Source: Denticeps clupeoides
Lineage: Eukaryota; Chordata; Actinopteri; Clupeiformes; Denticipitidae
Direction: 5' to 3'
Assembly: GCF_900700375.1 (NCBI RefSeq)
Contig: NC_041710.1
Location: 31,055,509 to 31,119,508, forward strand
DNA: 64,000 nt
In this document: in pieces, positions 24,014 to 35,776 of the stretch
Position numbering within the stretch: the stretch's first letter is position 1
Layout: every line of letters starts with the position of its first letter
Position numbers and translations under genes: made by a program
The notes under the pieces: generated by a model
What the model was told of the DNA's origin: nothing
Seen by the model: only the letters and a program-made list of their open reading frames with translations
Database searches by the model: none

Positions 24014-25611
24014 ATGGTAGAAGAAGTGATCACAAACATCTTGAGGTTTTATGACTACCTTTTAAGGAGAACTGGTAAGAGCCCCAGGCTGCGCATACCC
24101 CTCTATTTCAGATCTGTGAGGCCATATCTGTATCACTGTGCAGTCCAGATCATGAACATTTCTCCGCTGCCTACAGATTCACGGGTGCGAGACTACCCTC
24201 TGATGCAAAGCCCCATTCAGATGACCCTCATTCTGCTAGCTTATGTGTTCCTGGTGATCTACGTCGGCCCGCGCTACATGGTCAATCGCAAACCATTTCG
24301 ACTCAACACAACCATGGTTGTGTATAACTTCAGCATGGTGGCCTTCAATGCCTACATTGTCTATGAGGTGAGCTGGGATATTTGCCACACAAACGTCAGT
24401 ACAGAAACACGCAGTGAAACATTGTGAAAAAGATTGATGTTTCTTGTAGTTTATGATGTCTGGATGGGGCACCACTTTCACATGGAGATGTGACCTCTGT
24501 GACTTTTCCAGCAGCCCACAAGCCCTCCGAGTAAGTGCTCGACTCATAAAGAGCCTGCATCTAACTCCCCTGTCTTAAAAACTACACCCTTACCAACTTT
24601 TTTCCTTCTAGATGATTCGAGTGGCATGGTTGTTTTATTTCTCGAAATACATTGAACTGCTGGACACGGTAAGCTTAATGTTGTCAGATTTTATTTGTAA
24701 TTTATTATACTTAATGTGGTACTTTTTAATTTTTTTTTTTCCCCGCCTGTTTGGCTTGTTGTCCTGTAGGTGTTTTTTGTGCTGCGGAAGAAGCACAGCC
24801 AGGTCACATTTCTTCATGTCTTCCACCATTCATTCATGCCCTGGACCTGGTGGTGGGGCATCACGCTGACACCTGGTAAGATTATTCATAATTGGTAGAC
24901 AAAAGGAGCACAAGCAGAGTTTTCACCATAGAGACGCCATGAATACCATAATGGTGACCACGATAAATGTCATCTTTGTTTTTACGCAGCTGGAGGAATG
25001 GGTTCATTCCATGCCGTGGTGAATGCCTGCGTGCACGTCATTATGTACTTCTACTACGGCCTTGCTGCTGCTGGACCCCGCTTTCAGAAGTATCTATGGT
25101 GGAAAAAATACATGACCGCAATCCAGCTGGTGAGGCTTCTGTATTTGTGGTTCAGGGGATGGAGATGGTTATTGAATAATCCAGTTTATTATGAGGGGTC
25201 ATTTGTCAGCTCTATTGAAAAGGGTTATATTACATGTGATTGCCTACCCCACATTTACTCACCTGTAAATGTTAATCTCATGTTCTGTTTATTCCTCTTC
25301 ATTCACAGATACAGTTTGTTGTGGTTTCCATCCACATCTCTCAGTATTACTTCCTGGAAAAATGTGACTACCAAGTTCCCATTTTCATCCATCTCATCTG
25401 GATGTATGGCACCTTCTTCTTCATTCTGTTCTCCAACTTCTGGATTCAGGCCTACATAAAGGGCAAGCGGCTGCCCGTGTCGAAGGAAAATGTTAATGGA
25501 AGTACCAGCGTTGAAGAGATTTTGCCAATAGCCAATGGCAAGCGCCCGGAGAACGGCAATGCTCATCATATAAATGGCTGTGTTCATCAAGGAAAGGTGA
25601 AGGAGGTCTAA
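24014..25611 (+). CDS. elovl1: Very long chain fatty acid elongase 1 (ELOVL1), 312 aa
   Basis: An ER membrane condensing enzyme that adds two carbons from malonyl-CoA to saturated and monounsaturated C18-C26 acyl-CoAs for sphingolipids. Exons are 24014-24074, 24177-24367, 24450-24530, 24612-24668, 24770-24875, 24990-25129 and 25309-25611 (939 bases, phases close). Motifs are [14 protein letters not shown] with the HXXHH box at residues 146-150, [22 protein letters not shown] and [11 protein letters not shown]. The C-terminal KVKEV fits a KXKXX ER-retrieval signal. Identity as ELOVL1 rather than ELOVL7 is supported by sequence ([13 protein letters not shown]) and by cdc20 lying tail to tail, as ELOVL1 and CDC20 adjoin in human. 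The first coding intron is only 102 bases, a multiple of three with no stop, so retention would add 34 residues. An a/b paralogue call is not possible here. Confidence 0.95.
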
Positions 25612-25888
25612 GTGACTAGAAAATCCAGGCTTTAACATTCAAAGAGAAGATGCTTGTTTTTTTGTAAATTTTAAATGCTTTGCAATGGCAGAGCGAAGCG
25701 GACAGTTGATCCTTTTGCTTGAGTCTGTACTTAATGAAAGGGGGAACAAAGTTTGAAGGAGCCTGATGCTTTCACCAGAAGTGTCACCGTTGCCCCTGTA
25801 GCCCAGGGTCATATCTGCCTGTAAGAACACTGTTAAATATTAATTGTCACGTTTTGTACAGTTTCTATAAGAAAAACTCACATTTGTA

Positions 25889-25894
25889 AATAAA
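25889..25894 (+). terminator. elovl1: elovl1 poly(A) signal
   Basis: AATAAA lies about 280 bases after the elovl1 stop codon, the first canonical hexamer downstream. It is also present in the duplicated copy near 37755. Confidence 0.6.
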
Positions 25895-26607
25895 TTATTT
25901 AAAAACTGATTTTGTGGTTGTAAACATGTGCACTGAGAACTGTTGAGTTTAAATAAATTTGTCCACTACATTCAGTGCAATTGACCTGATTACACATGTG
26001 CTCCACTGATGTAAAATGAGATGGTAAATGTTGGAATAGAGATCCTTTCGTTGAGGAAACATCTTCAGTGTCAGAATCAGTATAGCAGTCGTTTCCAAAC
26101 CAAACCAAAAAGACACGTGCATGAAAGGACCACATTGTTTTGGCCTCACTCTTGGTATTGTAAAGGCTTCAGGCTTGGTGACTACAATGTGACAGGTCCA
26201 GGTCAGTCATCTTGACCTGTGATCCCCAGCCACCTCTGGCTAACAGCCCATCACAATTTGCCCAATATGTTAAAATGTAATACTATACCAGGGGTATGGA
26301 ATGTGGTCAAGGGCTGCTGAATCATTATTAAATGGACTCGTTGTACCAAATTTGTATGTGTTTGAAAGGAATAGTCATTGTGAAACACTGCACAACGTTT
26401 GTTACATAAAGTATTAGACCCGTTTTATCAGAGGTAGCTCTGATTAAAAATCAATGTTGCAGTATTTTGTACATGCCATTTTGCTCACTGGTTAAATTCT
26501 AGCTAGCGTAATTAGAAACACAAAGCCGTAGACAACTGCTCAGGTATGTTTATTTAAAAAGTGACAAATGCTTTTACAATATAAGCAAGAAGCTTGGTTG
26601 AAATTAA

Positions 26608-26632
26608 TTTAAAAAAAAAAAAAAAAAAAAAA
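26608..26632. repeat. Poly(A) tract between elovl1 and cdc20
   Basis: A run of more than 20 A residues in the convergent 3' region. It is absent or shortened in the duplicated copy at 38.5 kb. Confidence 0.8.
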
Positions 26633-26696
26633 GTTAAATAAAAGGAGCAAAATAAGTCATAGTCACTAATAGCAAAGGCATACAGGGGAGAGAAAC

Positions 26697-26702
26697 TTTA
26701 TT
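26697..26702 (-). terminator. cdc20: cdc20 poly(A) signal
   Basis: TTTATT on the plus strand is AATAAA for cdc20, about 36 bases after its stop codon (26738-26740), giving a very short 3'UTR. A second candidate lies near 26548. Confidence 0.5.
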
Positions 26703-26737
26703 GAATATGTTAAAATTGTATATAAATATAATAGAAA

Positions 26738-28915
26738 TTATCTGATAAGTTGATTGATAAAGCTAGGGGTAGATTTTGTTTTCTTGACTGGGTCTTTTGC
26801 AAAACTGTTCCACAGCCTGACAGTCTCATCAGCCGCCACAGAGGCTATAGTGGCGCCATCTGGACTGAGGGCCATGTTGAGCACTCGTCCTTCATGACCT
26901 GCAAGATTGAGGGGGAAGGAGAAGAAAAAGCAGTTTACAGAACAAGTCTGTGGGACAACTAATAAGGTTAAGTTATTTCACTCAACTTACCAAAGAGATC
27001 TGCCACCTTTGTGAGTGAAGGATATTTCCAGATTGTTAGGTTGTCAAAAGAAAAGCCATGAGAGGAAACCAGCTCCTTATAATTGGGTACAAACAACAGA
27101 GAGGAGATCTGAGGAGGAAAAATGAGAGAACATTCAATTAGACTGGCAAAAACAGTAACTGGAGGTTATACACAAATAGCCATTTAATAAGTCATGTCCA
27201 GTTTCATGATTACATTAATATAATTTTTAGTTATGAAGGATTGTCTACCTGAGACTGGGTGTCCAACGAGGTTAAACAGGACCCACTGCTGACATTCCAG
27301 ATGCGGATGTGACGATCACTCGTACCACCTCCTGATGCAAGAATGTTTGGCTGCCATGGGCACCATGCCAAGGCCTAGGTTTAAGAAAGAAGGGGGGGGG
27401 GGGAGAGAGAGGAGAAGAGATTTAAACTACTGCATAATTTGAGAACTTGAGGAATATGGCAGGGAGCCATAAGTCACCTTAACAGCACCCTGGTGGTCAC
27501 TGAAGCTGTGGAGCGCCGTTTGAGCACTTCCTTCCTGTATACCAGACCAGACGTACACCATGTTGTCGTTGCCTCCACTGGCCAAGAACTTCCCGTCTGG
27601 GGACCACTTCAGCCCACAGACCTCCTGTGTGTGACCCCTCAGGGTGGATATGTGATGCTCTGCTACACGGACATCATGGTGATGAATGTGGCCTGACCTA
27701 GCACCACTGGAAAAAGATTGCAAGGTGGAGCCTATTAACGCACAGTCTCAATAAAAAGCATTCACTACTTAGACAAGACATAAGCACTTGCATGGGACCC
27801 TTTACCTAGACAAGATATGGTCGTTCCAACTGAGGCTGCCTACTCGAGCAGTATGGCTGGTCATGCTACGGAGCAGTTTCTGGTGTTCTACATCCCACAG
27901 CTGAAAGGATGCCATTTAAAATTAAAGTATATAATAAATGAATTAATTCACGCTTTAAGACAACGTACAACTGAAACACGTGCATTACCTGCACTTTACA
28001 GTCACTGGTCCCTATGGCCAGAAAGTTGCCATCTTTGCTCCAAGAGACAGAACTAATGTAGTCCTCCTCCTGCTCCATCTTCATCAGCTGGAGAATATCA
28101 CCTTTGGAGGCATCCCAAATGTACACCGTGTGGTTGAGGGCAACAGCCAAGAGATTCTGTTTTCCCCAATCCATCAGGTCAAGGTCTATGAAATGAGCAA
28201 AGCTGGTCAATGATTGAGACTATATTCCAAAAAAATAAATAAAATCCACACTTACAGAAATCATCTCTGAGTTCAGGTGCATCGAGCACACGGTCCGGGA
28301 CAGAGGAGATGTAGCGACTCTTCTTAGAAGAGGCAGGAGTAGGGACTTGATTATACAGCACTTTCAGGTTGTTCTGATACCCTGAAAAGATTTAATAAGA
28401 CCACTGGGATGATCGCAAACTTTACAAGTCTTTCTGCAGTCCCCACGCCCCGGTAAATGGGGGTTGTGCTCAGGAACCGTTGCCAGGTCACTGGTGTGGA
28501 CAACCAGACCGGCTGATCCCCTGAGGCAAGGCCTGACTGGAGAAGACGAAGGAAGGACATAAGACGAAGACATCCGGAGATATTTACCTTCAGGGGCATT
28601 GAGTGGCTTGCCTCCCAAATGTAAAATCCTTGCTTCTTCAACGTCAAAACCATTTAGCGCCACGGACCACGCTTTCCTGTTCATCTAAGGGCACAGACAT
28701 TGTTAGTGGCGAAGGTGGAAAAGCGAGGGGTTCTAAAGCCTGGAAACCAGCTTACCCTGGACTGATTCGTCTGAGGGGACTCATTCTCTTTTGACAGCAA
28801 GAAACTTGCCACTTCCATCTGCTTGCTGTTTCGAGCTGGGATGTAGCGGTCACCTCCCACCTTGTTGGGCGTGCACCGAGTCTTTTTGCCTAAGGAAACC
28901 CAAAAAATAAATGTA

Positions 28916-28948
<33 letters not shown>

Positions 28949-29242
28949 CCTGCATAATAAACCTGTTCCCTAGTAAAGGCCATTTAGTGACCAGGACCTA
29001 AATGCGATGGTAAATTTATTAAAGCAGAAATAAAGGGACTGGCTACCTGGGGTTTTATTTGGAGTTTTTGATGTGCTCCGGGACAGGTTGCCAGATTTCC
29101 CAGGAGAAAGTGAACCGGTGCTGGTGGCCGCCGAGGTGGACGGGCTCGTCTTCCTTTGCCAGCGTGCCACGGGAGCGTTGGTGACTGGTATGTCCAGCTT
29201 CAGAATGTTGTGAACGTCTTTCTCGAATCCGAACAGAGCCAT
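26738..29242 (-). CDS. cdc20: Cell division cycle 20, APC/C activator, 492 aa
   Basis: Cdc20 recruits substrates to the anaphase-promoting complex and is the target of the spindle checkpoint. Exons in order are 29047-29242, 28756-28889, 28588-28684, 28256-28381, 27989-28185, 27806-27900, 27478-27706, 27249-27374, 26991-27108 and 26738-26898 (1479 bases, phases close). Motifs are the C-box DRYIP (79-83), KEN box (99-101), Mad2-interacting motif RILHLGGKP (129-137), a seven-bladed WD40 propeller (about 185-470, with [18 protein letters not shown] and [14 protein letters not shown]) and the C-terminal Ile-Arg tail that docks on APC/C. The place of the mammalian CRY box reads SRYISS, so the Cys is replaced by Ser. 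Two 5'UTR exons are likely: one starting about 29480 with donor at 29425, and one whose acceptor precedes 29352. The gene looks intact. Confidence 0.97.
28917..28947. repeat. (TAA)n microsatellite in a cdc20 intron
   Basis: About ten tandem AAT/TAA units, next to the acceptor of the second coding exon of cdc20. Confidence 0.9.
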
Positions 29243-29539
29243 CTTGCTGCGAGGCCACGGAGAACAGCACAAGAAAACCTCCGTTGACCAGAAACGACGG
29301 CAAATTTCGGGGAAGGAGAAGAGACGCGGAGCAGTAAAACACACAGTCGCAGCTAGGAATAAAAAAGGAAGACGTTGTCAGGATAAATCGCATGAAGCAA
29401 CTACATAAAATCATACACGACTTACGCAGTGTTTGCAGAAACGTTTGCAAAAAAAAACGATAATACCGTAATGCTCGATCCGTCAACTCAGCTTCTCACG
29501 TGACTCTGGAGACGCTACTATCGAACTGCTCATAAAGGC

Positions 29540-29625
29540 CTGTTTAAATGACAGAGACGCGCGGCTCTGATTGGTGAATTCAAACAACATTTACCCGGTC
29601 AGCGTGACACTCTGATTGGTGCGTT
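29540..29625 (-). promoter_or_regulatory. cdc20: cdc20 promoter with CCAAT boxes and a CHR-like site
   Basis: On the gene strand there are two CCAAT boxes (plus-strand ATTGG at 29570-29574 and 29615-29619) and a TTTGAA (plus-strand TTCAAA, 29579-29584) matching the cell-cycle homology region consensus. They lie about 90-140 bases upstream of the likely transcription start near 29480. G2/M genes including human CDC20 are known to use NF-Y at CCAAT boxes and CHR elements. Here the CHR-like hexamer lies between the CCAAT boxes rather than downstream, so the match is suggestive only. Confidence 0.45.
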
Positions 29626-29659
29626 ACACAAGCACTTCCGGGTGGCTGATCACCAATGC

Positions 29660-31170
29660 CTTCTGGGACTAGTAGGCAGTCGTGAAGCCGCACAGTGTAT
29701 AAAACGTTCTACGTTGTTTTACCTAACATTATGTGTACCTAAAATGAGTCAGATTCGTCAGTGAAATTAATTAAATAGTCGAATTATATTCGCCTAAAAT
29801 AATAATAATTTTATTAGGTTGCAGACTGAACCTGTGATGAAATCAACTGGAATACCGCCGTTCTTTGGGAAGAGAACAGCCGAACAAAATTGAGGAACAG
29901 AATTTAAGAGATTGAAATCGGCGAATGTTTGATTATTGTTTATATTTTAATTGTTTCCTCTACGAGAGTTTGTATTACATTGTTCTACTTAATAATAAAA
30001 GAGTCACACAAAAATACACATACTTCCTGTTGCCACACGTCTTGTGGCAGCAACGGGGTGTGTTAAAGTGCACAGACCTCTTGATTTACCTCGTTTACAT
30101 TCTGTGGCGCGACGGAATAGCAGAACTAAAGGATTCGAACTAGCATAAAAACGTGTAAATGCCGCATAAAACTACACTCTGTCATAGAACCTGGCGACGC
30201 ATTTAATCATTGATACGAACACTGACGATTGTCTTAGGCTGCTATCCCAGGCTAATTTCATTTTGTTCTAATGGAATTATGTAAGCTGCTGCACACCTAA
30301 TGTAACACGATGATCTAAAGACGGCGAGAGTCATTGCAGAAGGTAGGAAATTGTGCGAAACGTCCCGCCATGTAAACAAACGCGGTGCGGTAACCGGGTT
30401 AACTATGGAAAGTCAGTGAGTTCGCTTGTGAAGTGCGGGTTTTATGTTGATACCGAGATATATGGAGAGGTTTGATGATTGTCCGGTTTTTTCGAAAATG
30501 AAACCGACCAAATTGCAAACATAGTCTGCATTAGCTAATTCAAGCTAAAGTCTGTGAACTGTCTAGCTACTTTAACAGTGGCATGAAAATGCAGCAACAC
30601 GTTCCTGGCGATTTAATACAAAAAAGCAAGTTGCCAGGCCATTTGTGACTTGTCATATTTCAGGTAGCTGTGGTATTCTGCTAAGGAAACTGGAGCTGTG
30701 ACAAGCATGTGTTGCCAGGTTGTGTCAGATTTTCCAACTATTACGGCTCGGTGACTACAAGAACCAAACTGAACCTAGCCGAAGTGTGGTTTTGATGACA
30801 CAGTGATGCCGGGTTCCTGATCTGATCGCACGTTCCAATTAAAACTGCTTTATCAATTCCCGCAAGAGAACAAGCCCCCTGCCGTCTTGTTTATTGCAGA
30901 ATGTGGCATAGAGCATCACCATCTGGCACCCCCAGTGTTGCCAGCTTTAATAACTACAGTCGATCGGGCTGTAGCTTGAATTTTGCCTTTCACACTTCAT
31001 TTTTCATACTTTTAAGTATTTCATACTTAAAGTTGTTATTGTAAACACAAGACTAGCCGCTTTAATAAAAGTCACTTTAGTTCAGTTGTCCAACTTGAAT
31101 TATAATATGACTGTGGGATTTTCATCCAGAGTAGCTTCACTGAGCACAGTTGTCATCAGAGATCATCAGA
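29660..31170. other. Interval between cdc20 promoter and decayed cc2d1b
   Basis: No coding exon is recognised. The region would once have held the cc2d1b promoter and leader exons, placed head to head with cdc20. Confidence 0.4.
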
Positions 31171-31413
31171 GATCTGGAGATGTTTGGGAAGAAACAGAAG
31201 CGGACACGTGACAAAAGGCCAAGGTGCCGCCGCAGCTAAACAGGTAAATGTGCAGTGAAATCTTTCATTATAGCTAATGTTGTTGAGCATGAGCCTAATC
31301 ATCTGTATGGTTTCAGATGGGACTTCATCTTGACTTCAATCCAAATGAAATGATGGACATGGATCAAAATTTTGATGACAGCGAGTTACAGGCAGAATTT
31401 GCTGCCATTGCTG

Positions 31414-31487
31414 CTGTCCCTGTAACTACTGATTGTGAGTCGCTCTGGATAAGGGCGTCTGATAAAGGCTGTAAATGTAAATGTAAG
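31414..31487 (+). repeat. SINE-B tail fused to cc2d1b exon 2
   Basis: CTGTCCCTGTAACTACTG followed by GAGTCGCTCTGGATAAGG and TGTAAATGTAAATGTAA. The piece begins directly at the end of recognisable exon 2 and continues its reading frame for about 27 codons to a TAG. Confidence 0.8.
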
Positions 31488-34157
31488 CTCTTATAGCAGA
31501 GACCGTGACGTTACCACAGCAGATTTTACTCATCTTACTATAAGCTTCTTTGCTATATTAGTACTTTCCAGCACTATATAGATGTAGTGACTGCATTCTT
31601 TCCTTCAGCCAGAACAGATGAAGCAACCAGTATGGATTAGGTACAAAAAATAATTTTAAAAATTAAAATACTTGAACATATTCATACACAACATTGAACA
31701 TGTGTGTGAACTTCCCTGCAACTTCTAGACAGACATCAGAATAGTAATGAGAATGAGCACTTTAAAAATATGTCTCTCCTTAGGTACCCTCAGTGCAGGG
31801 AAGTCTTGAGCAAACTTTGGAAGAAAGAATTGCAATGTACAAGAAGGCCGTAGCCAATGCCAAAGCTTCTGGGGAGTCATCAAAATGCAGAAGATATGAG
31901 GCCTTAAAGTGAGTTTTTATTTATTTTTTTATTTCCTATATGCATCCATCTTTGGAACATAGGCACCTGTAACCTGTATATGTATACAATCTGTATACAA
32001 AAACAAAATACTTATATTGCCTTCATAAAGGGAATATAAGTTTTATGTATGTCCCAAAAAGTTTTTTGGGGGCATTTAATAGAAGCAAAATAGGGTTTTC
32101 ATGCATTCCACAAGTTTCTTTGAAAAGTATTGCATGAATGTCATCAGGCGTATGACTGTAAGGTCCATAAACATTCCTGTGTACCTTCCTTGTACCTTAT
32201 AGTAAAATAGTAGGTGTTAGCATGTTTCCATGTTCACAGACACTTCTGTGCAAGCAGGCAGCAGCATGAAAGGGGAAGCAAATTGATGCATCAGAAATCC
32301 CGCCTCCCGTGGCCTGCAGCACAAACGGCACCGCCGCAGGGACTAACCCAGCTACAGAGCAGGCCGAATCGGATAGTGCAGTAGAGACCACGCCTCTGTC
32401 ACTGGAGACTAGCCCGCTGAGGGAAGAGGAGCCAGCATCTTCCTCACCAGGTAGCAGTGAGCCCCTACGCAACGAAGAGTGTCCTGCTGGGACCAAGTCA
32501 GCTAAGTATTGGAATAGGGATGTCCTTTTGGGGATAACTGCTTGTTATGAAGAGAAACTTTTTTTTATTATAGTTTCCACAAAATCTGTGAGCAGATTTA
32601 TTAAAAAAAAATTAAAAAACAAAACCAATTCTTTGAGCAAATCGTTACAGCCTGAGCCTCTTTCTGACAGCTGTCTTTGTAACAGTTTTAAAGTTTAAAG
32701 AATGAATCGTGATTAATTGGAATTTATTCATTAATTAGTTTATTAAAATGTGTGATAAAGCCCTGATGTACAGCAATATATTCAGATTATTGTATTATTT
32801 TTAACATAAGATGGAAAGAAAGTTTTCAGTTTGGCAACTGTATTCACACACGGCTGTAAATTAACAGTTCATTAGGTCAGTGTGGTTATATTTGGAATAT
32901 ATATATATTTTCTTATCAGACCATGTACACCCAAACATGAATTAGGTTTTAGATTTTATTTAATCACTTTAAAGACATCTTTTGTTGTTTGTAATGCAGA
33001 ATGCAGTTTGTAATGCATATTGAGGAGACGCTTGTGAAGCTACAGAGAGACTACAAGGAAGCTGCTGTGAAGGCAAAACAAGCAGGAAACATTGATCTAG
33101 CAAAGACGTGTATGAAGACTATAAAAGTAGGTGTTCAATTTTCTGGGGATTTTTTGTTTATTATATAGAAATTTACATGGTGGCTCGGGACTCATGCATT
33201 TTTTGCATTTCAAAGAAAAATAGAATATAATTATTGACAAAACAGATAATTAAATAATGTTATCAATCTGTTTTAATTCTATACTGTTTTAGGTAAATTG
33301 AAGCAGCATGATAGCCACCTTATAATGCAAATTCAGCTGCTGAATCAGCAGCATGATCATGAGTTTGGCTGACCCGTTTTCATGAAATTACCCAAACCAT
33401 GTCAAGCATGCAAGATTAATGGGAGGGAAACAAAAACCTTATTCTTTGTGTATGTGTTTTTCTCACTGAAGGCATAGACGCTATTCAGAGACTGTCGATA
33501 GGAGTAGCTTACCGCCTTATCCTTTCAGAGGTATTCTCATTGAGAATATTGAAGTAACTGCTTGTGCCAGACCAATGGTGGGTGGACTGTTCATGCCTAC
33601 TGAATGTCTGTTGTAGTTTCAGAGTTCTGCATTGCAGAAGAAGCAGTAAGCTCTGGACATAGACATGCAGTCCCAGCTAGTCAAGATGATCTAATTATCT
33701 GACTTAGTTGTCTGTTTAAATATGCAGAATGCCATTTTATATAATTTACTTAATTGCCCCTTTTTAGCATCTATGGAATCTGTGACACAAGAGGGACAAC
33801 CTCAGCCCAAGAATGTTCTGCATGCTTTGGAGCAACGGTTGTCAAAGTACCAGGAAACCTATTCTGAGGCAAAGGCCAGTGACGACAGCCGCAAGGCCCG
33901 CATGTATGAAAGGATTACCAAGGTAATTAAGAAGATGATTCACAGGGATCAGCTTAACATTGTCAAGTGTCTTGTTCAGGTTATTAGTAACTCAGAGCTT
34001 TCATTATGTCTCTTAACAGCAATATCAGAGCGCCACCCGAGCCCATAAGGCAGGACGAGCTGTCAACTACCAGGAGCTGCCTGTCCCACCAGGTGGGTTA
34101 CTCTGGTAAAATACATATAATAGTGATATATAATATATAATCTATATTACTGTTTGG

Positions 34158-34455
34158 TCTCACGATCCGGTCCGAAAAGGGGTTACAGTTTCATTGTTGT
34201 CCTGTGTAATGTTCCCTAATCGTTTTCACCTGTGTTAATTGTATAAAGCTGCCCTGTTCCTTTCAGTTCGCTGTCAGGTCTTTAACGTTATGTTCCATGT
34301 TCACCAGTGTCAACGTCTCGGATGTCTCCCCTGTCTTGTGCTTCACCAATTAAACCCCTGTTTCGGGATGTCAGGTGATTGCGTCCCTCATTCCTCGTCG
34401 TCTCGTCATCCTCCTCTCCGTACACCCGCCTCGTCATGCCCGCATGGACGTGACA
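34158..34455 (+). mobile_element. Solo LTR, Ty3/gypsy-type
   Basis: A 298-bp unit in a cc2d1b intron starts TCTCACGATCCGG and ends GGACGTGACA. It is flanked on both sides by the 5-bp target-site duplication TTTGG (34153-34157 and 34456-34460). A TATAAA-like motif lies inside. No internal element remains, so this is a fossil solo LTR left by recombination. Confidence 0.75.
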
Positions 34456-35776
34456 TTTGGAAGGTTTTCCACCAATACCTGGCCAAGAGGCAACTGCAAA
34501 TGAACAGGGGTTTGCTGCTGTTTGCTGCTTGCAAGAAGCTGGTGGGGCACAGAAGAAAGAGGCAGTAAAGGTTGGTTGTGTTTTTACTGGGAATTGACAT
34601 CCTATTAAGTAATGTTTTTTTTTTTTAATTAATTTCTTTGCCTTTTACAGGTCAAACCTTCAAATGGTCAGAAGAAGCCCTATGATACATATAGACAAAG
34701 CAGCCCCATCATCTTCTCCCGTACAATCTCCTAAAAAGGAGAGGTCGGCATTCAGAAAACCTCTTAAGATATATACAGAAAAGGAAAAAATATCTATAGC
34801 CAAAGTAATCGAGATTATGTTCAGTTCATAATTAAAAGTTTAACATTGGACAGTACTAGTAATTAGTCTGGAATGCAAATGTAGTAAAGAGAATCATTCC
34901 AGTCATATGCTGTTGTTCAATGTCCTTTAGCATGCTCATAATGTTCATATTCAGTTGACATGAAGTGTCACCCTTTACATGGGTTTTGTTATCATGTGTT
35001 TTGTCTGTGAAGGTCAGCAGTCATCCAGGTCATGGTTATCTAAAAAATGGGTTAAAACTTTGAATGAACATATGTGGAGTTATGTACTTATATTTATATT
35101 CTATGTATTTATTTATTATATATGTATTTATATTCTAGTTTCTTAAAAACAGTCGCCCTTTGCTCTGATTACTGCTTGGCACACTCTTGCCATTCTCTCG
35201 ATGAGCTTCAAGAGGTCGTAACCTTAAATGGTTACGACAATATAGAAAGCACATTGAATGAGAAGGTGTGTCCAAACCATTGGCCTGTACTGTATATAAT
35301 TATAACATCTGACTATTGATCTTTTCAACCTGCTACTCAGAAATTTACGACCTACAGCAAGCAGTTCACTCACATGGGAAACATCACAGAAACCACCAGG
35401 TAAGCTCTGCTTTACATCGTAGCAAACCATACACAAAGACAATACATACTATATACAGTATGTACTTCTGTTTTGTTGTTTAATAATATTTTACTAAAAT
35501 CAAATAGGTTGGAAAAGATAGCAGAGAGTTGCAAGAAGAGTTTGGAAATGGTCAAACAGTACCAAGCTAGAGGACTAGACCCTCCAAAGCACCAGTTTGA
35601 GAGCAGGACATATAACACGGTCAGGTAAGCTACCTTCCATGTTCTACATGGCACAGATGGGATTAGTTTACAACTCCTTTCAACTTTTCGCAAATTTCGC
35701 CCCATTAGCTGCCTGCATGCTTGGATTTTATAGAAGACCTCTGTAAGGTTTTTTTTCCAATGTCAGAATATACGTG

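Larger units (their letters stand above)
31180..35624 (+). pseudogene. cc2d1b: Decayed cc2d1b (coiled-coil and C2 domain containing 1B)
   Basis: CC2D1 proteins carry four DM14 domains and a C2 domain and bind ESCRT-III CHMP4. Recognisable exons are 31180-31243 (MFGKKQKRTRDK, then GQGAAAAKQ one frame over), 31317 to about 31413, 31784-31908 (first DM14, LEERIAMYKKA), 32240 to about 32500 (KQIDASEIPPPVA), about 33000-33126 (second DM14), 33768-33922 and 34020-34092 (third DM14, HALEQRLSKYQE, then LPVPPG), about 34469-34568, 34652 to about 34760, 35341-35399 and 35508-35624 (RGLDPPKHQFE). Damage includes a one-base insertion in exon 1, a SINE-B tail fused to exon 2 with loss of its donor, a faulty donor after 31908, and a TGA in the exon at 32240. 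The fourth DM14 is missing, and so is the whole C2 end, replaced by a LINE and a duplicated block. Some 3' exons remain clean. An assembly fault cannot be excluded. Confidence 0.78.

Noticed and set aside
24014-24427. elovl1 first coding exon reading continuously from 24014 to 24427
   Set aside because: Homology to other ELOVL1 proteins needs removal of 24075-24176 and a stop at the GTGAGC donor after 24367. The continuous frame is recorded only as a possible retention isoform.
34239-34568. Coding region of 109 residues
   Set aside because: It runs from a solo LTR fossil into an out-of-frame cc2d1b exon. The correct frame of that exon reads GFPPIPGQEATA.
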